Of a stretch of 64,000 bases of DNA, positions 50,555 through 62,313 are shown piece after piece (position 1 is the stretch's first letter; each line of letters starts with the position of its first letter). The DNA comes from Synechococcus sp. BO 8801 (GTDB taxonomy: Bacteria > Cyanobacteriota > Cyanobacteriia > PCC-6307 > Cyanobiaceae). The DNA is taken from contig NZ_NQKY01000007.1 of assembly GCF_002252675.1 (NCBI RefSeq), positions 1 to 64,000 of the forward strand, given 5' to 3'. The position numbers were made by a program, and so were the translations under genes. Under the pieces are notes generated by a model. The model did not search any database and had not been told where the DNA came from. It saw only the letters and a list, made by a program, of their open reading frames with translations.

Positions 50555-52625
50555 CCACCCGCCCGATCACCGCCGCCGCCCCGAAGCCTTCTGCGCGCAG
50601 GGCCGCCAGGGCGGCGGGTGCCTCGGCCGCCGGCAACGCCGCCAGCAGCGGCCCGCAGGTCTGGGGATCGATCAGCAGCCCCGCCAGCCCACCGGCCGCC
50701 GCCCCCACCAGCCGCACGGGCCCCTCCAGCCGGGCCAGGGCGGCGGCGTTGGCGGGGGCCAGGGTGCTGGCGAAGCCCCGCTCAAGCAGCTCCAGGGCGC
50801 CGGGATAGGCGGAAATGGAGGCGGCGTCGAGCTCCACCGCCACCCCCGCGCCGCTGGCGTCCAGCATCTCGCCGAGGTGGCCCAGCAGGCCGAAGCCGGT
50901 GATGTCGGTGCAGGCGCGGCAGCCGTGGGCGGCCAGCAGCGGCACCAGGGGCGCCTGGCTGTGCTGCATCCCCTCCAGCAGGGCTTCCATCCAGGCGGGC
51001 GCGGCGGCGCCGGCCATGGCGGCGGCGAACAGCACGCCGCTGCCCAGGGGCCGGCTGAGCAGCAGGACCTCGCCGGGCCGCAGAGGCCCCTTGCCCCAGT
51101 GGGCCGCCGGCGCCACCCGGCCGTTGACGGTGAGAGCCAGGGCCAGCCCCGCCCCGTCGCGGCCCTCCAGGGTGTGGCCACCAACCAGGGCAGCGCCGAG
51201 GGGCTCCAGCACCGAGCACACCCCGGCCAGGGTCTGCAGCAGCAGCTCCTCCTGCACGGTCGCCGCAGCCTCCGGCACCGTCACCAGGGCCTGCACGCTG
51301 TCCACGGCGGCGCCGCTGGCCCAGAGGTCGCTGCAGGCATGGAGGGTGGTGAGCCGCCCGTTCAGCCAGGGGTCGTCCACCAAGGCGGGGAAGCCGTCGA
51401 CGCTCTGCAGCAACAGGCCGCCGTCGGCACCGCTGCCCACCACGGCCGCGTCCTCCACCGGCCGCGGTGGTCCGTCGGGGTCGAGGCGGGCCAGGGCGGC
51501 CGCCAGGGGGGCGGCCCCCAGCTTGGCGGCACAGCCGCGGCAGGCCATGGCGGCTGCGGCCATCGGCTGGAGCGCGGCGAAGCGGGCCATGAAGGCCCGG
51601 TCGATGCGCTGCTTCCAGCGCCAGATCCACCCCGATGGCCCCAGGGCCACGGACCCGTAGAACGCCAGGGCCCGGGGGCCATCGGGGTGCCAGCCGCCGT
51701 CGCCCAGCAGCTGCAGGGCCCGCGCCTGGGGCCGCCAGGGCCGCAGCGGTTCGGGGGGCTCGGCCAGGCTGCGGCGCAGGTTCTCCGCCAGCACCGGCGC
51801 CGAGCGCACGGCCCACACCCCCGAGGGGGGCCGGGGATCGGCGGCGATCAGGCCGCAGTCGCCGCTGGCGAACAGCTCCGGATGGCCGATCACCGCCAGG
51901 GTGGGGTGGGTCAGCACCCGGCCGCTGCCGGGGTCCACCGGCAGGCCGGCGGCCGCCAGCCAGGCGGGGGCGCGGCTGCCGGTGCAGGCCAGATCGGCCG
52001 GGGCCTCTGCTGGCGCCCGGCGCCGGATCGGGATGGCGGCCTGGGCCAGCAGCCGTTCACCGGCCCGGTTCGCCGCGGCCGAGCCCAGATGCAAGCGCTC
52101 CCCCTGGAGCAGCAGCTGGCAGGCCATCCCCCGGGCCCGGAAGGCCAGGGCCAGCTCCACGGCGGCGGCCCCGCCCCCGCGGATCACCAGGGGCTCGCCG
52201 GCACTGCGCCGCTCCGCCCAGACCAGGAAAGGCTCCAGCGGCTTGACGGCCATCGCCTGCCCCGGGATAGCGGTCACAGCGCCCAGATCGAGGCTGAGCC
52301 GGTCGTAGCGCAGGGGCGGACGGCCCGCCAGCTGCAGCTCCCGGGCCGCCGGATCCAGCCCGGTGATCTCCGCCTGCACAAAGGTCACGCCCGCCAGGGT
52401 GCAGAGGCGGCGCAGGTCGACGGCGGCCGCCTCCGGGGGCTCCAGAGCCGCCACCACGGCGGGCAGCAGGCCCGAATAAAGGGCGGTGCCGTGGCGACTC
52501 ACCAGGGTGATGCGGGTGCGCGGCGGCCGGGTGTGGGGGCGCATCAGCCAGCGCCGCAGCACCAGCACGTGGCTGTGGCCGCCCCCCGCCAGGACCAGCA
52601 GGTGGCGCTCGGGAGCGTCGTTCAT
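50511..52625 (-). CDS. selD: Selenide, water dikinase with N-terminal flavoprotein domain
   Basis: A 704-residue fusion. Residues 1-~345 form an FAD/NAD-dependent oxidoreductase (HLLVLAGGGHSHVLVLRRWL at the dinucleotide site; late FASGDCGLIA). Residues ~357-704 form SelD, with catalytic C365 and K368 in ACRGCAAKLG, then VVGSGADGGLLLQ and GGHTLEGRDG. Selenophosphate feeds SelU. The N-terminal domain may supply selenide or control its redox state. It overlaps the SulP gene by 4 nt and selU by 44 nt. Confidence 0.9.
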   Translation of the reverse strand: MNDAPERHLLVLAGGGHSHVLVLRRWLMRPHTRPPRTRITLVSRHGTALYSGLLPAVVAALEPPEAAAVDLRRLCTLAGVTFVQAEITGLDPAARELQLAGRPPLRYDRLSLDLGAVTAIPGQAMAVKPLEPFLVWAERRSAGEPLVIRGGGAAAVELALAFRARGMACQLLLQGERLHLGSAAANRAGERLLAQAAIPIRRRAPAEAPADLACTGSRAPAWLAAAGLPVDPGSGRVLTHPTLAVIGHPELFASGDCGLIAADPRPPSGVWAVRSAPVLAENLRRSLAEPPEPLRPWRPQARALQLLGDGGWHPDGPRALAFYGSVALGPSGWIWRWKQRIDRAFMARFAALQPMAAAAMACRGCAAKLGAAPLAAALARLDPDGPPRPVEDAAVVGSGADGGLLLQSVDGFPALVDDPWLNGRLTTLHACSDLWASGAAVDSVQALVTVPEAAATVQEELLLQTLAGVCSVLEPLGAALVGGHTLEGRDGAGLALALTVNGRVAPAAHWGKGPLRPGEVLLLSRPLGSGVLFAAAMAGAAAPAWMEALLEGMQHSQAPLVPLLAAHGCRACTDITGFGLLGHLGEMLDASGAGVAVELDAASISAYPGALELLERGFASTLAPANAAALARLEGPVRLVGAAAGGLAGLLIDPQTCGPLLAALPAAEAPAALAALRAEGFGAAAVIGRVVSRRAAAAASPAPG

Positions 52626-54334
52626 GGGCCCGGCAGCGGCGCCCCGGTCGTCCGGGCCTGGAAGGCAGCGATCGCCGTGGGCAGGGTGGGGAAGAACAGG
52701 CGCGGCCCGATGCGCTCCACCAGGCCGGCCCGCTCCAGCTGGCCGTAGAGGTCCTGCTTGACCCGCGCCAGGCCGAAGGTGATGCCCCGGGCGGTCAGCT
52801 CCCGCTGCAGCTCCTCGAGCACGTCGGCCGCGGTGATGTCGATCTCCACGATCGCCTCGGCATTGAGCACGAACCAGGCCACCGGCTGGGACTCGGCGGC
52901 GATCGTCGCCAGCACCCGCTGGCGGAAGTGCTCGGCATTGGCGAAGCACAGCGGGGCATCGAAACGGAACAGCACCAGGCCAGGGATGGTGCGCGCCCCC
53001 TCCCAGTCGCGCACGTCGTGCAGGCCCGCCAGCCGGGGCACGATCCCCATCACGGCGTCGTGGGGACGCACCAGGCGGGCGAACAGATCGATCACCGACA
53101 GCCCCACCGCCAGGGCCACGCCGGTGAGCAGGTCGGTCAGCAGCACCCCCAGCAGCGTGATCAGGGCGAGGCGGAATTCACTGGGGCGAAAGCGCTGCAG
53201 CCGCAGGAACTCGGGGATGTCGATCAGGCGCAGGGCGGCATAGATGACGATCGCCCCCAGGGCCGCCGTGGGGAACAGGGCCAGCACCGGCCGCAGCCAC
53301 AGCAGCACCGCCAGCACCATGGCCAGGGCCACCAGGGAGAACAGCTGGGAGCGGCTGCCGAGCGAATCGCCGATGGCGGTGCGGCTGCCGCTGCTGCTCA
53401 CCGGAAAACCCTGCATCAGCCCGTTGCCCAGGTTGATGGTGCCCAGGGCCAGCAGTTCCTGGTTGGCGTCGATGCGGTAGCCGCCCCGGGCGGCGAAGGC
53501 CCGGGCCGTGAGCACGTTGTCGGAGTAGCCCACCAGGGCGATGCCCACCGCGGCGGTCAGCAGGGAGCGGAGCTGGTCGCCCGACACCGGTGGCGGCAGG
53601 GATGGGTGGGGCAGCCCGGCCGGGATGGCACCGATCACCGCCACCCCCTGCTGGTCCAGGTGGGCCCCCGCCACCACCGCCATCGCCAGCAGCACCGCCA
53701 GCAGGGGGCCCGGGGCCCGGGGGAAACGTCGCTGCACCAGCAACAGGAACACCAGCACCCCCAGGGCCAGCAGCAGGGTGGGCCGGTGGATCTCCCCCAG
53801 CCGGCCCAGCAGCTCCACCAGCTGGCCGGGGAGCGCATCGGCCTGCAGCTTCAGGCCGCTGACCCGCCCCAGCTGGCCGCCGATCATGATCAGGGCCACG
53901 CCCCCCAGGTAGCCCACCAGGATCGGCCGGGAGAGCAGATCGGCCAGAAAACCGAGCCGGGCCCAGGCGCCGGCGCAGCAGACGAGCCCCACCAGCAGGG
54001 CCAGCAGGCTGCAGAAGCCCGCGTAGGCCAGCGGATCCCCCGCCACCAGCGGCCCGACCGCCGCGGCCGTCATCACGGCGGTGGTGGATTCCGGCCCCAC
54101 CGACAGCTGGGGGGACGAGCCCAGCAGGGCATAGAGAAAGAGGGGCGGCAGGATCGCCCACAGCCCCGCCACCGGGGCCAGACCGGCCACCTCGGCGTAG
54201 GCCATGCACTGGGGCACCAGGTACGCCGCCACGGTCACGCCCGCCAGCAGGTCAGGCCGCAGCCAGCTGCGCTGGTAGCCCAGCAGCCGCGCCAGGCCCG
54301 GCAGCACCACCGCCAGGCCCTGGCGCGGCTCCAT
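52622..54334 (-). CDS. SulP-family anion transporter with STAS domain
   Basis: A 570-residue protein. The SulP membrane domain has its N-terminal signature (WLRPDLLAGVTVAAYLVPQC, MAYAEVAGLAPVAGLWAILP), about 11 helices, and a C-terminal STAS domain (~445-560; AWFVLNAEAIVEIDITAADVL). SulP proteins carry sulfate, bicarbonate or other oxyanions. Here the 4-nt overlap with selD suggests a link to selenate or selenite uptake, though sulfate/bicarbonate are the usual substrates. Confidence 0.8.
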   Translation of the reverse strand: MEPRQGLAVVLPGLARLLGYQRSWLRPDLLAGVTVAAYLVPQCMAYAEVAGLAPVAGLWAILPPLFLYALLGSSPQLSVGPESTTAVMTAAAVGPLVAGDPLAYAGFCSLLALLVGLVCCAGAWARLGFLADLLSRPILVGYLGGVALIMIGGQLGRVSGLKLQADALPGQLVELLGRLGEIHRPTLLLALGVLVFLLLVQRRFPRAPGPLLAVLLAMAVVAGAHLDQQGVAVIGAIPAGLPHPSLPPPVSGDQLRSLLTAAVGIALVGYSDNVLTARAFAARGGYRIDANQELLALGTINLGNGLMQGFPVSSSGSRTAIGDSLGSRSQLFSLVALAMVLAVLLWLRPVLALFPTAALGAIVIYAALRLIDIPEFLRLQRFRPSEFRLALITLLGVLLTDLLTGVALAVGLSVIDLFARLVRPHDAVMGIVPRLAGLHDVRDWEGARTIPGLVLFRFDAPLCFANAEHFRQRVLATIAAESQPVAWFVLNAEAIVEIDITAADVLEELQRELTARGITFGLARVKQDLYGQLERAGLVERIGPRLFFPTLPTAIAAFQARTTGAPLPGP

Positions 54335-54353
54335 CAGCGTCCCCCGTGGCGGC

Positions 54354-54689
54354 TCATTTCCGGCGGGGCGGCAGCACCTGGCTGGGGCACAGGGATTTGT
54401 CCTCCTCGACGCCCTTCATACCGGCGAGCACCCCCTCCAGATCGTCCTTGGTGGAGGGGTCGCCGCCGATCACGGCGAGCTGCTCGTTGGCCAGCTTGGC
54501 GCGGGTGGCGGTCGAGATGAACCCGTCCTTCTCCAGGTTGCAGAGGGCGCTCATGTAGCCGGAGCCCACCCCCACCATCACCATGAACTCCTCCCGCGGG
54601 CTGAGCTCCCCACCCTGGGGCTGGGCCTCGGCGAGCCGCGGCGTCGTATCGAGGAGCGCCAGGAGCATCAGGGCGAAAGAGGTGGGCAT
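54354..54689 (-). CDS. Small secreted protein, unknown function
   Basis: A 111-residue protein with an N-terminal signal-like stretch (FALMLLALLDTTPRLAEA) and a helical acidic/basic body with two Cys. I recall no named family. It lies just downstream (minus strand) of the Ca2+/cation antiporter gene with a 54-nt gap. Confidence 0.5.
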   Translation of the reverse strand: MPTSFALMLLALLDTTPRLAEAQPQGGELSPREEFMVMVGVGSGYMSALCNLEKDGFISTATRAKLANEQLAVIGGDPSTKDDLEGVLAGMKGVEEDKSLCPSQVLPPRRK

Positions 54690-54743
54690 GCCGGAGCCGT
54701 GGCGTTGCCGTCAGGGTAGGGGGGTACCACGGTCCGCAACACC

Positions 54744-55688
54744 TCAACCGATCAGCCCCCGGCCACGCACGATCGCCAGGACATAAACGCCGTACAAGGT
54801 CAGCAGCAGCCAGCCGCGCCAGCGTTGCAGGACGTCAGAGCCTTTGGGGAGGATCAGCAGGAACAGCGCCGCGAGGCCGAAGCCAAGGACCAGCTGCACC
54901 TCCTGGAGCGGCACGGCAATCGGGCTGATGGTGGCGGCGACGCCCACCACCCAGAGCCCGTTGAAGATGTTGCTGCCGAGGATCGTGCCCAGGCCGACCT
55001 CAGCCTGACCCCGCCGGGTCGCGATCAGCGACGTGGCCAGCTCCGGCATCGAGGTGCCGATCGCCACAAGGGTGGCGCCAACCAGGAAGGCATCGATGCC
55101 GAAGGACTGGGCAAGACCCCGGGCCCCCAGCACCACCAGCCTCCCGGCCACCAGCAGAAGCCCCAGGCCGACGCCACAGAACAGGACGGCAGGCCAGCCG
55201 CGCCGCTCCCCCCGAAGCACCTCGGCGACGCTGCGTTGCCGACGCACCTCCTGCACCACGCCCGTTATCCAGAGGAGGAAGACAACCAGAAGCAGGACGC
55301 CATCCAGCCGCGAGAGGGTGCCGTCGAGAAGCAACAGCCCTGTCAGCAGCGGGCCCGCCAAGGCCACCGGCAGATCGCGACGGGCGCCCTCCGCAGGCAT
55401 GCGCTGCCCTGAGATCGCCACCGTGAGGCCCAGGATCAGGGCCACATTGACAACGTTGCTTCCGAGGGCATCCCCCAGCGCGATCTGGGGCTTGCCTTCG
55501 AGCGCCGCCATGGTCGCCACCGACAATTCCGGGCTGGATGTGGCAAAGGCCGCCACCGTGGCCCCGACGATCCCGGGTGAGAGGCGTGCCCAGTGGGCCA
55601 GGCCCACGGCGCCACGCACGAAAAGCTCCCCGCCCACACCGGCAGCCAGGACGCCGGACCCAAGCAACACAAGGTCAGCGGTCGCCAT
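54744..55688 (-). CDS. Ca2+/Na+ (K+)/H+ antiporter, CaCA superfamily (YrbG type)
   Basis: A 314-residue membrane protein with the two alpha repeats: FATSSPELSVATMAALEGKP in the first half and VAIGTSMPELATSLIATRRG in the second, each with the PEL cation site. About 10 helices. It exports Ca2+ in exchange for Na+ or H+. Confidence 0.85.
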   Translation of the reverse strand: MATADLVLLGSGVLAAGVGGELFVRGAVGLAHWARLSPGIVGATVAAFATSSPELSVATMAALEGKPQIALGDALGSNVVNVALILGLTVAISGQRMPAEGARRDLPVALAGPLLTGLLLLDGTLSRLDGVLLLVVFLLWITGVVQEVRRQRSVAEVLRGERRGWPAVLFCGVGLGLLLVAGRLVVLGARGLAQSFGIDAFLVGATLVAIGTSMPELATSLIATRRGQAEVGLGTILGSNIFNGLWVVGVAATISPIAVPLQEVQLVLGFGLAALFLLILPKGSDVLQRWRGWLLLTLYGVYVLAIVRGRGLIG

Positions 55689-55729
55689 GGGGACTCCGAT
55701 GGCTGGACAGGGAGCGTATGGTGCCCGGT

Positions 55730-57159
55730 TCAGGCCTCCTGGTACACCGACACGTAGACGGTTCCCTGCTCCACCAGCGGCAGCAGCTTGTCGCGCAGAT
55801 CCTCGTTGTGCAGCCGCACGCAGCCCAGGGTGGCGTGGAGGGGCTGGCGCGGCGCCCAGGCCCCGGGCCAGCCGCAGGCGCTGCCGCCGCCGTGCACCAT
55901 GATCCCGGCCCGGCCGAAACGCCGCTCCTGCATCTCCAGATCCTCCAGATCGAAGCTGTACCAGCCATAGCTGCGGCGATCATCCGAGTAGGTGGGGCTG
56001 GGATCCTGCTCGTAGTCCCGGTAGACCTTCTTGGCGATGCGGTAGATCCCCGGCGGGGTGTCGGTGGAGGTGTCCCGGTACTGGTCCTCCCGGCCCTGGC
56101 CGCGCGCCAGCGCCGGGATCTCCCAGAGCAGCCGGCCCTCCACGTCGTAGGCCCGGGCCGTCTCGCTGGCGTCGTTGACCACCACGTGGCTGTCGGATCC
56201 GCTGAAGCCGAAGTCCCGGGGGGTCTTCTTCGGACCCACCAGCCCGGGGAGGTCGGCGGGACGATCAGGAGCGGGCGCGGGCGCGGCGGAGGCGGCGGGC
56301 GGGGCCGCGAGGGACTTGGCCGCCGATGCCGGGCCGGCAGCCTCCTGCTTCAGCCGCTGCTCCCAGGCTTCGCAGTCGGCCGGGGTGCGGATCTCCCGCT
56401 CCGCCTGGGCGCAGGCCACCGCGGGCTCCATGCCGCCCCACACCAGCCCCTCGGCCCGGCGGCGACGACCCAGCCCCACCTCCACCGTCTCGCCGGGATT
56501 GCGGTAGAGCATCAGGGCCGAGGGAACGGCCGACCAGCGGCGTTCCCGCAGGTGGCGATCCAGGGTGTCGTGGTACCCATCCCCGTGGAAATGGGCGCCG
56601 TTGTTGTAGGCGAAGCTGCAGAGGGCGGCCCGCTGGCGATCCCCCATCTCCGCCCAGAAGGGGATCGTGGCCGCGAGCACCTGCCAGAAGCGCTCGCGGC
56701 AGTTGTGCTCGTAGAGCGCGTCGGCCTGCTCCTGGGTGATCACATCCCCCAGCCGGATCGGGGAGCCGTCCTGGTAGAAGGTGCTGCCCCAGCCGATCGT
56801 GATCGGGGCGCCGCCGGTGCGGGGATCGGGGTAGGCCTGGAGCCGGCAGCCCTCGTAGTGGTGGTTGAGCTGGGCCACCTCCGGGGGCAGCGCCCCGCCA
56901 CCGGACGCCGGCAGCCAGGCCTCATCGGGAATGATGAAACGGGCGGGATTGAGGTAGCGCTGCTCGCCGTCCGGCAGCGGCACGGCGCCGCCGGGGCAGG
57001 TGTAGGGCCCCGCCAGCCGCGCGATCGCCAGGTCCGTGCCGGGGGCGGGACGCACCCAGGCCACGGCGATGCGGGAGCCGGACGCCACGTAGGAGTCGGC
57101 ATCGGCGGCGGCGGGGCTGGGGCTGAGCCCCGCATCCTGGCGGGCGGTGATGTAGGGCA

Positions 57160-57160
<1 letters not shown>
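55730..57160 (-). CDS. GH24-type lysozyme fused to L,D-transpeptidase
   Basis: A 476-residue two-domain protein. The lysozyme domain has catalytic E103, D112 and T121 in HYEGCRLQAYPDPRTGGAPI (T at 121 in TIGWGS). A linker with Ala/Pro-rich sequence follows (~285-310), then an L,D-transpeptidase (YkuD) domain with IMVHGGGSACGWPG and HATLGCVRLHNEDL (H423, C447). It would cleave glycan strands and crosslink peptides. No signal peptide is apparent; export may depend on the membrane partner upstream (TGATG overlap). Unusual combination. Confidence 0.8.
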
Positions 57161-60059
<2,899 letters not shown>

Positions 60060-60064
60060 ACGCC

Positions 60065-61051
60065 ATGAACCCCCTGCTCTCTGCGCAACCGCCCCCGGAA
60101 CGCCGCGAGGCCATCGGCCGGGCCGGCCTGGGCAGCCTGCTGGCGATCGCTGCCGAGGGCGGGCCGCCCAGCCCCATGGCCCTGCGCACGATCACCGCCA
60201 TCCGGGACCACCTGATCCACCTGCCCATTCCGCTCGAGGAGCTGGAGCCCCTGACGCCGGAGCAGCTGGCGGCGGCGGTGCCGGAGCCCGAGTGGCGCCA
60301 GCGGATCCTGCGCGGCATGACCGTGCTGGCCCTGCTCGAGGACTCCCCTGGCGAGGCCCGCCTGGCCCGGCTCGAGGCCACGGCCCGGGCACTGGCCATC
60401 GACGATGCCCCGGTGCAGGCCTTCCGCCACGTGCTCGAGCACCAGTTCAACCTGGTGCGCCTCGACATCCTGCGGCGAGGGTTCCAGCGGGGGGCCGCCT
60501 CGGCCTACGTGCGCGATGAGGGCCCCGCCGGAGCCCTGCAGATCGCCCGCTCGCTGCTGAAGCAGGAGGATCCCGCCCTCGCCCGCCGCTACCGGGCCCT
60601 GGCGGAACTGCCCCGCGGCAGCCTCGGCCGGGCCTACCTGGCCTTCATTGAGGCCAACGGCTTCAGCGTTCCCGGCGAGCTGGGCGGGCCGCCGCCGCCG
60701 GTGGTGCGCCACGACTGCTGCCACGTGCTCGGCGGCTACGGCACCAGCCCCAGCGAGGAATGCGGCGTGCTCGGCTTCCAGGCCGGCTTCGGCCGCAACG
60801 ACCCCTTCTTCACGATCCTGTTCGGCCTGGCCCAGTTCCAGCTGGGCATCGGCTCCACTCCCGTCACGGCGGCCGAGACCGGCCAGGCCGATCCGGAGGT
60901 GATCTTCCGCGGCCTGGAGCACGGCCTCGGCGTCACCCGGGACCTGATCAGCGACTGGGATCCCTGGGACGACTTCCCCCGGCCCCTGGAGGAGGTGCGC
61001 CGTCAGTACGGCATCCGGCCGCGTCAGGCGGTGGGGGCTCCCCCGTCGTGA
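60065..61051 (+). CDS. Coq4-like zinc-site protein with TerB-like N-terminal region
   Basis: A 328-residue protein. The C-terminal half has the Coq4 metal motif HDCCHVLGG with E232 (HDxxH-x11-E: H216, D217, H220), which in Coq4 supports ubiquinone biosynthesis. The N-terminal half (IHLPIPLEELEPLTPEQLAA, MTVLALLEDSPGEARLARLE) has the helical pattern of TerB-like proteins. It lies in an operon-like position after katG (5 nt). Cyanobacteria make plastoquinone, not ubiquinone, so the role is unclear; a link to peroxide defence is a guess. Confidence 0.65.
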   Translation: MNPLLSAQPPPERREAIGRAGLGSLLAIAAEGGPPSPMALRTITAIRDHLIHLPIPLEELEPLTPEQLAAAVPEPEWRQRILRGMTVLALLEDSPGEARLARLEATARALAIDDAPVQAFRHVLEHQFNLVRLDILRRGFQRGAASAYVRDEGPAGALQIARSLLKQEDPALARRYRALAELPRGSLGRAYLAFIEANGFSVPGELGGPPPPVVRHDCCHVLGGYGTSPSEECGVLGFQAGFGRNDPFFTILFGLAQFQLGIGSTPVTAAETGQADPEVIFRGLEHGLGVTRDLISDWDPWDDFPRPLEEVRRQYGIRPRQAVGAPPS

Positions 61052-62258
61052 TGGCGAAGGGCCGCTCCGGCAGGGCCCCCAGCAGGTCCTGCGGCTGCAC
61101 CTGCTCGCCGAACAGGGCCAGGGCCCCGGGCCAGATGTAGGCGGTGTTGTAGGCGTTGGCCCCGTGCTTCACCCCGCCGAAGAACTCGAACAGGGCGTCG
61201 TCGTAGAAGCGGGTGCAGGTGACGGCCTGGTTGTGGAAGGCGCACAGCGGCGGGCTGGCGTGCGGATCGGAGCAGGAGAAGTAGATCGCCTTGGTCTGGC
61301 TGGCGATGGCGGAGAAGTTGGTGCCGCCGCCATCGATCGGGCCCACCCACTGGGCCGGCGGCACCAGGTCGTCGTCCGCGCCGTGCAGGATCGCCATCGG
61401 CTGGCAGAGCTGGGGGCCGGTCTGGCGGATCCGCAGGGGATCGGCGGTGAAGGGGGCCCCGAACAGCCTCAGCAGCGCGATGGCGAAGCGGGGAATGCCC
61501 ATCTCCGACGCGGCGGCCGGATCGGCCACCACGATCACCCGCGGCCGGAAGCGGGCGGACGGATCGTGGCGCAGGGCCCAGGGCAGGCTCAGGCTCAGCA
61601 GCCCGCCCAGGGAGTGGCCGAAGCCGTAGACCATGGGTTGGGCCTGCCGCCAGTGGGCGTAGGCCGGCTGCCTGGCCAGATCGTCCCAGCCCGCCTCCAC
61701 CAGGGCCAGGGCCTGGGCCAGCCAGTCCTTTGGCGACGAAGTCAGGCTCCTGGCCACGGTCCAGAGCAGGTGGCTCAGGTTCCTGGCGTAGGTGCGCCGG
61801 AACCAGCCGATCACCACCAGGATCAGCTCGATCAGGAGCAGCGACAGCACCACCCGGCGCAGGTCCCCCAGCGCCTCCGGACCGGCCGCGCCCTGGGGCC
61901 GGACGGCGACGCGCAAGGCCTTGCTCGTCCAGGGGCCCGCCTTGGGCACCTCCTGCCAGGTCGGCACGGGGTCCCCGGGGGCCGGGGAGGGGTAATCGCT
62001 GCACTGGAAATCCGGGAAGAACACGATGTATCCCTCAGCCGCCAGGGCCAGCAGGTGGCTCTCGTAGAACGAGGGCATGCACAGGGCGAAGCCGTGCAGG
62101 TAGAGCACCGCCCGCAGGGGCTGCTCCGCTCTTGCGGCGGCATCCGGCACATACACCCGCAGGTAGTTGCCCTGCTCGTGGCAGCCCCGTTGCCAGATGG
62201 TGCAGGCGTGCCCTTCCACGTGGACGCAGCGCCAGTCGGTCGTGGTGGGCTCGCTCAT
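60948..62258 (-). CDS. Alpha/beta hydrolase with central membrane segment
   Basis: A 436-residue protein. The hydrolase core has VLYLHGFALCMPSFYESHLL, nucleophile elbow GFGHSLGG, and the Asp/His region (MAILHGADDDLVPPAQ, FFGGVKHGANAYN). A long insertion with a hydrophobic helix (LRRVVLSLLLIELILVVIGW) lies before the elbow. The start MSEPTTTDW is chosen. The gene overlaps the preceding plus-strand gene by 104 nt at the 3' ends. Lipase/esterase function assumed; substrate unknown. Confidence 0.7.
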   Translation of the reverse strand: MSEPTTTDWRCVHVEGHACTIWQRGCHEQGNYLRVYVPDAAARAEQPLRAVLYLHGFALCMPSFYESHLLALAAEGYIVFFPDFQCSDYPSPAPGDPVPTWQEVPKAGPWTSKALRVAVRPQGAAGPEALGDLRRVVLSLLLIELILVVIGWFRRTYARNLSHLLWTVARSLTSSPKDWLAQALALVEAGWDDLARQPAYAHWRQAQPMVYGFGHSLGGLLSLSLPWALRHDPSARFRPRVIVVADPAAASEMGIPRFAIALLRLFGAPFTADPLRIRQTGPQLCQPMAILHGADDDLVPPAQWVGPIDGGGTNFSAIASQTKAIYFSCSDPHASPPLCAFHNQAVTCTRFYDDALFEFFGGVKHGANAYNTAYIWPGALALFGEQVQPQDLLGALPERPFAITTGEPPPPDAAGCRTDGAPPPGAGGSRPRDPSR

Positions 62259-62313
62259 CGGATCAGGCGCAGCGGCGACGCACTGGCCGCGATCGGCCCG
62301 GGGGACCGGCGCG

